Both the position numbers and the translations under genes were made by a program. A DNA stretch of 64,000 bases from Syntrophus sp963665935. Its GTDB lineage: Bacteria > Desulfobacterota > Syntrophia > Syntrophales > Syntrophaceae. The DNA lies in NCBI GenBank assembly GCA_963665935.1, contig OY762510.1, positions 1,488,001 through 1,552,000 of the forward strand. Reading direction: 5' to 3'. Numbering within the stretch: position 1 is the first letter of the stretch; each line of letters starts with the position of its first letter. Positions 34,305 through 42,026 of this stretch are shown one piece after another. The notes beneath the pieces are model-generated. The model worked only from the letters and a program-made list of their open reading frames with translations, was not told the origin of the DNA and ran no database searches.

Positions 34305-35918
34305 ATGGTTTCGACACTTCCTCAGGCCCTGGAACTCCTTGCGCAGAAGGATGCCCAGATTTCAGAACTGACCGCTCAGAAGGATGCGCAGATCGGGGAA
34401 CTATCCCGAAAGATCGAATCTCTGCAGCGCCAGCTGACCACCCTGCAGCATCAGATGGAACAGATGCTCCGGCGCCTTTATGGCCGAAAGTCCGAGCGGC
34501 TCAACCCCAACCAGCTGATGTTCGATTCCATCGTAATCCAATCGCTGGAACAGACCGGAAAAGATCAAAAGCCGGAAGCGCCTGTGGAACAGGAAGTCAA
34601 GACAAAAACCCGCAAGGTCTCCCAGCATCATGGGCGGGTTCCCATTCCCGAACACCTGGAACGGGTGGAAATCCTGCTGGACATCCCCGAAGATCAGAAG
34701 ACCTGCCCCGAAACGGGCAAGCCCCTGAAGGTGATCAACGTCGAAGTTTCGGAGAAACTGGAATACCGCCCCGGCAAGCTCATCGTCAACGTCTATAAGC
34801 GCCCCCAATACGCCCTGCCGGAGGACGACGAAGCAACCCCCGGCATCCTCTCCGCGCCGATGCCTGATCATCCCGTCGCAAGGTGCAAAGCCGATGTGGG
34901 GCTGATTGCCCATCTGATCGTCAGCAAGTTCGCCGATCATCTGCCCCTGTACCGGCAGAACGGCATTTTAGAGCGGGAAGGGGTGCCGATTCCCCGAGCG
35001 ACCCAGGCCAGCTGGCTAATGCAGACCTACGAAAGCATCTCCGGACTGGAAAAGGCCTTCAGGCAGGCCGTCATTGGGGAAGCGGAAATCCTGTTCACCG
35101 ACGACACACCCATTCCCCTGCAAGTCAAAGGGAATGGAAAGCTCAAAAAGGCCAGGCTGTGGGTCTATGTGCAGGGAGGAACCGATCCCCCGCTTGTTGC
35201 CTATGACTTCTCCATTGATCGCAGTAAGCGGCGACCCATCGATTATCTTGAAGGTTATCGAGGCTATGTCCATGCCGACGCCTATAGCGGCTACGATGAA
35301 CTATTCCGTAAAGAGGGGATCATCGAGGTAGGCTGCTGGGCTCATGCACGGAGAAAGTTCGATGAAGCAGTTTCTTCGCGTCCCCAGGAAGCGACGGACA
35401 TCCTGGCCCGCATTGCCCGTCTCTATCATGAGGTGGAAACTCCCTGCGCCAATATGAAACCAGAAGAGAGACAGCGCCGTCGGCAGGAACATGCTGCACC
35501 GATCCTTGCCGGAATCTTTGCCAAGCTTGAAGAGCTGAAGCAACAGTCGATTCCGTCGGAACCCATCCGCAAGGCGGTGGACTATGCCCTGAATCAACGC
35601 CAGGCTCTGTGCCGTTATCTGGAAGATGGACGGCTTCGACCGGACAACAACTTGGCGGAGAATGCCATGCGTCCCGTGGCCCTGGGCCGCAAGAACTGGC
35701 TTTTCGTTGGCAGCGAACGAGGCGGCCGGGCGGCGGCCCTGTTCATGAGTCTCATCCAGTCCTGTAAAACCTGTGACGTCAATCCCTGGGAGTACTTTGA
35801 TGACATACTCCGCAGGATCATGAGCCATCCAGTCAGTCGCTTGAGGGAACTGCTCCCCGATCAATGGAAACCGCTGCCCAAGGACGAACGTGGTTTGCTC
35901 CTACCGGCTGAAGTCTGA
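34305..35918 (+). CDS. tnpC: IS66 transposase TnpC
   Basis: DDE transposase of 537 residues. An N-terminal coiled coil with a near-perfect duplicated heptad (AQKDAQI twice at about 14-32) leads into RRLYGRKSERLNPNQ. The catalytic core includes ILFTDDTPIPLQVKG, YVHADAYSGYDELF and NNLAENAMRPVALGRKNWLF with the final Glu. The zinc-finger segment of some relatives (CPETGKPL) is partly kept. Confidence 0.95.
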   Translation: MVSTLPQALELLAQKDAQISELTAQKDAQIGELSRKIESLQRQLTTLQHQMEQMLRRLYGRKSERLNPNQLMFDSIVIQSLEQTGKDQKPEAPVEQEVKTKTRKVSQHHGRVPIPEHLERVEILLDIPEDQKTCPETGKPLKVINVEVSEKLEYRPGKLIVNVYKRPQYALPEDDEATPGILSAPMPDHPVARCKADVGLIAHLIVSKFADHLPLYRQNGILEREGVPIPRATQASWLMQTYESISGLEKAFRQAVIGEAEILFTDDTPIPLQVKGNGKLKKARLWVYVQGGTDPPLVAYDFSIDRSKRRPIDYLEGYRGYVHADAYSGYDELFRKEGIIEVGCWAHARRKFDEAVSSRPQEATDILARIARLYHEVETPCANMKPEERQRRRQEHAAPILAGIFAKLEELKQQSIPSEPIRKAVDYALNQRQALCRYLEDGRLRPDNNLAENAMRPVALGRKNWLFVGSERGGRAAALFMSLIQSCKTCDVNPWEYFDDILRRIMSHPVSRLRELLPDQWKPLPKDERGLLLPAEV

Positions 35919-36111
35919 CCAGTACTGACTGATCCTTGCTGTCTTTTACTCCGTTCTCAGCTCCACCCCTTGCTTTATCCCTTTTTCAAAGAACCGCGGC
36001 TTATCTCTCTTGACCGATACATCAATAACTTATCTGGAAAGAAGTTCCAAGATGACTTTGTCGTACGCTTACTTATAAACAGAGCGATCTATAGGGCCAT
36101 GAATCCCATAC

Positions 36112-36161
36112 ATATAAAACCCCTTACCTGTACAGTTAGACGACAGCGAACAGGTAAGGGG
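36112..36161 (-). terminator. Rho-independent terminator after the amidohydrolase gene
   Basis: A perfect 12-bp stem CCCCTTACCTGT / ACAGGTAAGGGG (36120-36131 and 36150-36161) with an 18-nt loop. On the minus strand it is followed by TTTTATATG, so it ends transcripts from the amidohydrolase. It also lies 40 bp beyond the IS66 end. Confidence 0.8.
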
Positions 36162-36229
36162 TAAGATTATTTAAGCTTCTACTTAGAACAACATTGGGAG
36201 AGACAGGCAAAGCCTTCCTCCCTCCATTC

Positions 36230-37258
36230 TTATTTCAGAGGCGGAAGTTTGAATATCTTTTCGAAGTTCTTTCCAAGAATCATGTCGATCTCATCCTGTT
36301 TCAAACCAGCCTGGCTACCCAAGTCCTTAACGGCTTTGATCGCACCTTCCGGATCGCCAACACGGTGAGCATAGTCTGTACCAATACCCATCTGACCGGG
36401 TCCCACCCATTCCAGGCAGCACTTCATAGCCGGCAGGTAGAAGGACGTGGTGTCGGGATAGACCCTCGTCTTGTAGGTGATATCGGGAGATTCTGACAAC
36501 TCGATACCCCATTCCGCCGCGTAGCCCTTGTAGGAATCCTGGATTCTGCGCACGAAGTAGGGAACTGTACCACCCAAGTGACCATGAACCAGGGTCATCT
36601 TCTTGTATTTCTCTAATACACCCTGTAAAATTAGGCTCATGACGGCCATGCTTGTATCGAGCGTATAGCCCCAAAGCTGGAAGGGAATCCGCATCTTCGT
36701 CATAACATCAGCCGTCAACGGATATGCGGGGTGGACCAGGAAGGGCAGTTCATACTTGTTCGCAATTTCGTAAATCGGATGGAACTTCTCCAGATAGACA
36801 GGCTCTCCATTGAAATTCGAGAACATCTGGATTCCGCGGCAGCCCATCTTGTAGCATCTCTCCAGCTCTTCGCAGGCCGCATCAACAGCCTGATACGGAA
36901 GCGTTGCCATGAAGAAGAACCGGCCGGGATACTTATCCATTGCCTCTTTTAATTCGTCGTTGCACTTCTTCGCCCAGTACACACCATCCTCGGCCTGCAG
37001 AACCTCGGGGCCTGGAATTGTAACGGTGAGCACCTGAGTGTCAAGACCTGCTGCGTCGAGATCTTTTATTCTCGCTTCGAGATCATAGTGACCTGCTCTG
37101 TCGATGTGGGCAGTGCATACGCCGTTCTGCCACACCCGGTAATGTGTGCCCCCATCATGCTGGGCATACATCGGAGCGGTTGAACCCTTGGAACATAAAT
37201 AGTCCAAGTACACTTTCGGATAATAATGGTTGTGTGCATCTACTGTTCTCTGTGCCAT
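36230..37258 (-). CDS. Amidohydrolase-2 family (ACMSD-like) protein
   Basis: Metal-dependent TIM-barrel hydrolase/decarboxylase of 342 residues. Metal ligands are H9 and H11 (VDAHNHYYPK), H176 (PFLVHPAYP), the H225/H227 pair (LVHGHLGGTVPYFVRR) and D295 (GIGTDYAHR). The family includes aminocarboxymuconate-semialdehyde, resorcylate and carboxyvanillate decarboxylases; an aromatic or ring-derived carboxylic acid is a plausible substrate, but this is inference. GGAGG at 13 bp before the ATG is a good ribosome site. It is transcribed alone and closed by a terminator. Confidence 0.85.
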   Translation of the reverse strand: MAQRTVDAHNHYYPKVYLDYLCSKGSTAPMYAQHDGGTHYRVWQNGVCTAHIDRAGHYDLEARIKDLDAAGLDTQVLTVTIPGPEVLQAEDGVYWAKKCNDELKEAMDKYPGRFFFMATLPYQAVDAACEELERCYKMGCRGIQMFSNFNGEPVYLEKFHPIYEIANKYELPFLVHPAYPLTADVMTKMRIPFQLWGYTLDTSMAVMSLILQGVLEKYKKMTLVHGHLGGTVPYFVRRIQDSYKGYAAEWGIELSESPDITYKTRVYPDTTSFYLPAMKCCLEWVGPGQMGIGTDYAHRVGDPEGAIKAVKDLGSQAGLKQDEIDMILGKNFEKIFKLPPLK

Positions 37259-37861
37259 AAAACAAATCCTCCATTCTAAATTATGCTAACCGTCAATTTA
37301 TATGACAGTTGCCGGCAGACCCATTCTGCCATTCTGCCCGCACCAAGCGGGATTCACATCTCTTACTGTAACTCACGAGGACTTTCAGCCCTTACCTCGA
37401 AATGATCTTCAATTATTATTACAGTTAACAGTAGGGAAATCCCTATAATATACCCTTCCTGAGAAGAACCCCATTACAATAGAATGGCGCAGACTTGACA
37501 GAGAGGGGAAAATAGATGATGACCCCATATACTCATGAGTTCTAACTATGCCGTTACCCTGTTGATTCCTGTTTAAATAAGTGTATAGCGGAAACCCACG
37601 GAGAAGGGATTCGGCTTATCTTCTTCGATCATGCCGAAGACTAAGTAGAACAGGACGAGGACTCCGTTTGATGTTAGACAAAGGCAGTAAATTCTGCTGT
37701 ATTCTATCTACGCTGTACAGAAAATACCGGCGACGTAAACGTTCGCCTGTAAAGTATAAGTGTTGATTTCTGCCTTAAGTTCCTTCCAGGAGAATAATTC
37801 CAGGAAGGCCAGTATTGCCTCAATCGTTTTAATAAATTTAGATTTTTATTTTATAAAATGC
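37259..37861. other. Intergenic region between amidohydrolase and Crp/Fnr genes
   Basis: About 600 bp without a credible gene. It contains a hairpin at 37782-37808 (CCTTCCAGGA / TCCAGGAAGG, one mismatch) that may end the regulator transcript but has no U-tract, and a small dyad GTCA-N7-TGAC about 30 bp upstream of the amidohydrolase start that could be an operator. Confidence 0.35.
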
Positions 37862-37877
37862 TGTGATCTGAATCACA
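37862..37877. promoter_or_regulatory. Perfect Crp-type palindrome TGTGA-N6-TCACA
   Basis: TGTGATCTGAATCACA is an exact symmetric match to the Crp-family half-site arrangement. It overlaps the stop codon of the adjacent Crp/Fnr-family regulator gene, about 600 bp upstream of the amidohydrolase start on the same strand. Confidence 0.55.
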
Positions 37878-38703
37878 AATGATCAATGTTTTTGTAAAAG
37901 GCAGGCTTGAGTAGAATAAATTTAGCACTGATCTCGATTTCCTTCGCCTTCTCAAGGCGGTTGATTACACGAGTGGCCGTTTCCCGCGTCAAAGATGCGA
38001 AGTTTGCGATGTCGCTGTGAGAGATCTTCATATCAATGAGCATACCGTCCGGAACGGAAACACCAAGCTTTGTCGCCATTAAATTCAACACAGCTTTGAC
38101 TTTGCGCTCTGCATCTGCAAAACTCATAAGTTTCATCATAGACCAAGAGTCTCTCAACACGCCACAAAGCATAATTACGATTTCCTTGAGAGCTTCGTTT
38201 GAGTTGAATAGATAGCGGTTAAATACCGCTTTTGTAATTAGTCCGATCCGAGCCTTCTCCAAAGCGATCACTGTGGCAGGAGTAGTCCCACCATCCAGCA
38301 TTCCGATTTCGCCAAAGAATTCACCCTCTTTATGAATGGCTAGCGTTCTTTCTTTTCCTTCAGCGCTCAGCTGAATGACTTTTACCTTTCCTGAAAAAAT
38401 AATATAAAAATACTTCGATATTTCCCCATCATGAATGACCAGCTGATTTTTCATGAACTGCTTTTCAATGATCTGCTCTTTTAATTCGGCAATCTCCTTT
38501 TCGTTCAGATAGGCGAAAAAAGGTATATTTTTAATGATATCTTCTATTCTTGTCCGTTGCACCTTTCCTCCCAAAGTCTTCCCATCCCTTTGCCCTTTCT
38601 TCAGCTTTGGCCAAAGACACTCGACTTCGCAAATTGCTTTTGACAAAGATTTACCGCGCAGTGCAGCGGAAGAATCCGCAATCGTTTTTATTTTCAATTC
38701 CAT
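37873..38703 (-). CDS. Crp/Fnr family transcriptional regulator
   Basis: A 276-residue regulator with an unusual N-terminal extension of about 50 residues rich in Lys and Arg. A cyclic-nucleotide-binding-fold domain follows (FFAYLNEKEIAELKEQ..., with GEFFGEIGMLDGGTTPATV as the phosphate-binding cassette region, ending around 170), then a dimerisation helix and the winged HTH ISHSDIANFASLTRETATRV with INRLEKAKEIE. There is no N-terminal Fnr-type Cys cluster, so oxygen sensing by an Fe-S cluster is unlikely. GAGAGG lies 10 bp before the start. Confidence 0.9.
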   Translation of the reverse strand: MELKIKTIADSSAALRGKSLSKAICEVECLWPKLKKGQRDGKTLGGKVQRTRIEDIIKNIPFFAYLNEKEIAELKEQIIEKQFMKNQLVIHDGEISKYFYIIFSGKVKVIQLSAEGKERTLAIHKEGEFFGEIGMLDGGTTPATVIALEKARIGLITKAVFNRYLFNSNEALKEIVIMLCGVLRDSWSMMKLMSFADAERKVKAVLNLMATKLGVSVPDGMLIDMKISHSDIANFASLTRETATRVINRLEKAKEIEISAKFILLKPAFYKNIDHL

Positions 38704-38877
38704 ACCATATCAACCTCTCGAAAAAACGACATCTTGTTCACTGAAGAGTATGCGGAAGAGCAAGGAGTTGGACACACAATAGGGGATGAATTTTGATAGG
38801 ACCCGTTATGAAAGATCTGCTCTTTCAAAACGGGCGTAATAGGATATCTGTTACGAGATATCGAATGAGTTAGTTTG

Positions 38878-39036
38878 TCAAGGTTTCGGATTCTTCATGA
38901 AATACGATTTCATAACCCAATCAGAATTCCTCATGCAAAGTGCCGGCAAATCCCGAGAATAGATCCTATCTTCAGGAACTTCACAATAGGGACACTTCTT
39001 GTCTTCTCTTCTGCACTTTTTACACCTGTCATTCAT
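38878..39036 (-). CDS. Small CxxC zinc-knuckle-like protein
   Basis: A 52-residue protein beginning MNDRCKKCRREDKKCPYC, a CxxC-x6-CxxC arrangement that could bind one zinc, plus another Cys at about 35. The frame is open upstream to 39114, but an excellent AAAGGAGGAG ribosome site lies directly before the ATG at 39036. The remainder is basic (MKSYFMKNPKP at the end). No family is recognised. It lies about 170 bp upstream of, and is co-oriented with, the Crp/Fnr regulator. Confidence 0.6.
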   Translation of the reverse strand: MNDRCKKCRREDKKCPYCEVPEDRIYSRDLPALCMRNSDWVMKSYFMKNPKP

Positions 39037-39577
39037 GTATTCTCCTCCTTTTTTGCCTTTTAATCTTACTCGCCCGTATCGACAATATATGCGAGTATAA
39101 GTTATGCTACGCATATAGAATAATTAATAAAAAGTCAAGAATAAATTGAAGCATATTCATTTAATGCATTTTGGCAATGATTGAAATGGCCTAATACTTA
39201 AGTACCATCTGATAATTCCTTTATTTATCAACAACATGCACTATATCTTTTTTTAATTAAATATTGAATATTCCTCATTTGTATAAACTATCGCAGATAA
39301 ATTAATTATGTTTTAATGAAGAGGCAAAAGGTGGGACATTCCGTCTATGGATAGCATTGAGAAATCAGTCCTCCAACCCATTTCGCCTTGACAACTACTA
39401 TCCAGCTCCTTGTATTTTTGGCCCTCTTTGATTAGGAAAGAGTATCATATCAACAAAGGGGATTATCTGTTGAATTGGCCAGCAAAGACTGCGAATTGGT
39501 CTTGAAGTCGGTCTAGATCGTACAACTGGAACCGGTTTATTCCTACTCCGAGGCACCGGCATTAAGGAGGTATTTAT
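39037..39577. other. Intergenic region upstream of the butyrate-kinase-like gene
   Basis: About 540 bp, AT-rich in the first 280 bp. The second part holds the promoter candidate at 39388-39416 and a leader of about 160 nt before the kinase start. I see no RNA gene or clear riboswitch. Confidence 0.4.
39388..39416 (+). promoter_or_regulatory. Candidate sigma-70 promoter for the butyrate-kinase-like gene
   Basis: TTGACA (39388-39393) and TGTATT (39411-39416) with the optimal 17-bp spacer. It would give a leader of roughly 155 nt. Confidence 0.45.
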
Positions 39578-40636
39578 ATGTTCAGAACATTGTTGATCAA
39601 TCCAGGATCCACCAGCAGCGAGGTGTCCATCTTTGAAGACGAGCATGAGGTTAAAAGCGCCCGGATGATCCATCCCGTAACAGAATTGCGGAAGTATTCC
39701 AAGATCCTGGATCAATTCTCCTATCGCATTGACGCCATCAGGGACCAGCTCAGGCAGTGGAATATTCAGAAAGGGGATTTAGCGGCAGTTGTCGGGAGAA
39801 GCTTCATAAACCGCAGGGAAAGCGGCACCTACATGGTCAATCAAAAAATGGTCGATGACGTTAAAGTCATTCTGTCGCGGGTAGAACATGCGGCGGGCTT
39901 GGGCTGCATGCTTTCCCGGGAAATCGCCGATGAACAGGGAATCCCTGCTTTTGTCGCGCATTGTGCCGCTCAATCTCTCGATCCCATGGCGAAGGTCTCC
40001 GGCATTCCCGCGATTGAAAGGCGTGCCGTCTACCATGTACTGAACATCGAAGGAATTGTAAGACTCGCCGCCAGAGACATGAATAAAAAAATAGACAGCC
40101 TAAATCTCATCATTGCCCACCTGGAAGGTGGCATGTCCATTGCTGCCGTCGCCGGCGGCAAACTTATGGATGTGAGCAACGCCTTCGAGGAAGGACCCTT
40201 CACCACGGAGCGGAGTGGCGCCCTGCCTGTCGTGTCGCTGGTGGATCTGTGCTTTTCCGGTCAGCATACCCGTGAGGAGATCCTGAAAATGATTCGAGGT
40301 GAAGGGGGGATGGTCGCCTATCTCGGGACCAACAAAATCGGTGAAATTGAAAAACGGGTCCAGGAGGGCGATGAAGAAGCCGGATTTTACCTGGAGGCGA
40401 TGTGTTGTCAGATCTCGAAAGAGATTGCCGCCATGGCGTCTGTCCTGAAAGGCAAGGTTGATGCGGTGATCTTGACGGGTAAGATATTGGAATCCGCCCA
40501 TGCCGTTAACTGGATAGAAGAGAGATGCGGCTTCATCGCACCGGTGAAAAGGTATCCGGAGCAGGAAGCATTGGCCTTCGCCCAGGCTGCCTTGAAGGTG
40601 TTGAGGGGTGAGGAGAAAGCGCGGATTTATGAGTAA
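39578..40636 (+). CDS. buk: Butyrate kinase family protein
   Basis: ASKHA-fold acyl kinase of 352 residues (butyryl-phosphate + ADP to butyrate + ATP, or a branched-chain equivalent). The phosphate-1 motif is LLINPGSTSSEVSIFEDE; GPFTTERSGALPVVSLVDLC and GGMVAYLGTN are family blocks. Two normally strict motifs are altered: the DPVVVDE region reads AHCAAQSLDPMAKVSG and the AHMGGG motif reads AHLEGGMSI. No phosphotransbutyrylase gene is adjacent. The strong ribosome site AAGGAGG precedes the ATG. Family is clear; substrate is uncertain. Confidence 0.85.
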   Translation: MFRTLLINPGSTSSEVSIFEDEHEVKSARMIHPVTELRKYSKILDQFSYRIDAIRDQLRQWNIQKGDLAAVVGRSFINRRESGTYMVNQKMVDDVKVILSRVEHAAGLGCMLSREIADEQGIPAFVAHCAAQSLDPMAKVSGIPAIERRAVYHVLNIEGIVRLAARDMNKKIDSLNLIIAHLEGGMSIAAVAGGKLMDVSNAFEEGPFTTERSGALPVVSLVDLCFSGQHTREEILKMIRGEGGMVAYLGTNKIGEIEKRVQEGDEEAGFYLEAMCCQISKEIAAMASVLKGKVDAVILTGKILESAHAVNWIEERCGFIAPVKRYPEQEALAFAQAALKVLRGEEKARIYE

Positions 40637-40652
40637 GCATTCCCCGCAATCA

Positions 40653-41336
40653 TTAGAACAAATTATCCCAGCCTAAACGGGCGTCCTGTTCCTGCTGGAG
40701 TTGAAGCATTCGATTCTGGACTTCCAGGCGCATCCGTTCAAAATTCTCCGGATCGAGATCAGGGGGGATGAAGATTGGAGCGTCCCAGGAAATGTGGATG
40801 GTGCTGAAGGGTTTGGGGACCAGGCAGCGGTCCCAGCTGTTTAAAATCCACGCCCGACTGGCGGAGGCGGAGATGGGAAAAATGGGCGCTCCGGATAGCT
40901 GGCTGAGGGTGATGAGGCCCGGTTTGATGATCCCATGTGGTCCGCGCGGACCATCCACGACATGGATTGCCGCGGCATGACCCTGAAGATCCTGGATCAG
41001 GGAAGAAAGCGCCCCTTTCCCTCCGCGGGAGCTCGAGCCGCGAATCGGGCGGAAATTCATGCAGGAAAAAAGCTGAGCAACCAGTTCGCCATCCCGGCTC
41101 CGGCTGATCATTACCGAGGGCGAATAAGGCGCAAAGCGCGGGGAGTAGGGAACCACCGTTAAAATCCGTTGATGCCAGATGGAGACGATCAGGGGCTCAT
41201 GACGGGAAAGCCGTTGGAGTAAAGGAGTCTCATTCGTGACACTCACCCGGCAGAAGAGGAAATAAAAGCGGATGAGGTAATAAAGCCAGCGAATAAGGCC
41301 GGAATTAATCGCAAAAAGGGAGATGTTCTTGAACAC
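40653..41336 (-). CDS. DUF374 lysophospholipid acyltransferase family protein
   Basis: A 227-residue membrane-associated protein of the DUF374 branch of the acyltransferase superfamily. The NHxxxxD-equivalent is IWHQRILTVV; other family blocks are ISRSRDGELVAQ, RGSSSRGGKGAL and VVDGPRGPHGIIKPGLI. The N-terminal 30 residues are hydrophobic. In Gram-negatives such proteins are linked to envelope lipids; the exact acceptor is unknown. It converges with the kinase gene. Confidence 0.85.
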   Translation of the reverse strand: MFKNISLFAINSGLIRWLYYLIRFYFLFCRVSVTNETPLLQRLSRHEPLIVSIWHQRILTVVPYSPRFAPYSPSVMISRSRDGELVAQLFSCMNFRPIRGSSSRGGKGALSSLIQDLQGHAAAIHVVDGPRGPHGIIKPGLITLSQLSGAPIFPISASASRAWILNSWDRCLVPKPFSTIHISWDAPIFIPPDLDPENFERMRLEVQNRMLQLQQEQDARLGWDNLF

Positions 41337-41345
41337 GGAAACCTC

Positions 41346-41999
41346 TTATTGGCAATATCCCACGGACTTCAAGGGGCATTCGTCGCAGCGGGGAACCGTC
41401 CGGCAGTATCGTTTGCCCGTATTCACAATCAGGGCGTGATACTGGTTATACAGGGGGACATCTTTCGGAAGGGATCTCATAACGTATTCCTGCAGGGCAT
41501 CGTAGGAGATGTCTGACGCAATCATCCCGTGCCGGGAGAAAATTCTTTTCGTATAGGCATCGATCACAAAGATGGGTTGACTGCCGGCGTAAAGCAGGAT
41601 GCTGTCCGCCGTTTCCTTCCCGATTCCGTTGACGGCAAGCATCTTCCCGCGGAGTTTCCATAAGTCCTCGGAAAACATTTTTTCCAGATCCAATCCATAA
41701 TACGAATGCAGAAAAGAAAGGAAATTCTTGACACGGGAGGTTTTAATACGAAAGTAACCCGCCGGGCGGATCAGATCCTCTAAAACACGGGAATCCGCTT
41801 CATAGAGCGATTGAGGCTCCAGCATAGATGCCGCCCTCAGATTGTCCAGGGCGCGCTCCACATTCTGCCAGGCGGTGTTCTGAGTGAGGATCGCGCCTAC
41901 GATCACCTCAAAAGCCGTTTCGGCAGGCCACCAGTGGAGATCTCCAAAGTGGCTGTTGAGCTTGTCATAAATGACAGGCAGTGCGGAAGCTTCGGTCAT
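41346..41999 (-). CDS. Endonuclease III-like HhH-GPD DNA glycosylase with Fe-S cluster
   Basis: Base-excision repair protein of 217 residues. The helix-hairpin-helix is LAVNGIGKETADSILLYAG, the catalytic Asp is D147 (FVIDAYTKRIF) and four Cys (C199, C205, C208, C216) form a [4Fe-4S] site. At the position of the bifunctional lyase Lys of endonuclease III (GVGRKTA) it has Glu (GIGKETA), so it is probably a monofunctional glycosylase, as in 3-methyladenine (MagIII-type) enzymes. Confidence 0.85.
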   Translation of the reverse strand: MTEASALPVIYDKLNSHFGDLHWWPAETAFEVIVGAILTQNTAWQNVERALDNLRAASMLEPQSLYEADSRVLEDLIRPAGYFRIKTSRVKNFLSFLHSYYGLDLEKMFSEDLWKLRGKMLAVNGIGKETADSILLYAGSQPIFVIDAYTKRIFSRHGMIASDISYDALQEYVMRSLPKDVPLYNQYHALIVNTGKRYCRTVPRCDECPLKSVGYCQ

Positions 42000-42026
42000 G
42001 GAACGACCTCATGGAAAGGCAGAAGC

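Larger units (their letters stand above)
33524..36072 (+). mobile_element. Complete IS66-family insertion sequence
   Basis: A 2549-bp element with tnpA, tnpB and tnpC in order. The ends form an imperfect inverted repeat starting GTAAGCGT: 17 of the first 25 positions match (left GTAAGCGTCTGATGTACCCA, right complement GTAAGCGTACGACAAAGTCA). An 8-bp duplication TTATAAAC flanks it. All three frames are open, so the element appears intact and recent. Confidence 0.93.

Noticed and set aside
37581..37766. 61-codon plus-strand frame between the amidohydrolase and Crp/Fnr genes
   Set aside because: Arg/Ser-rich random composition and no ribosome site.
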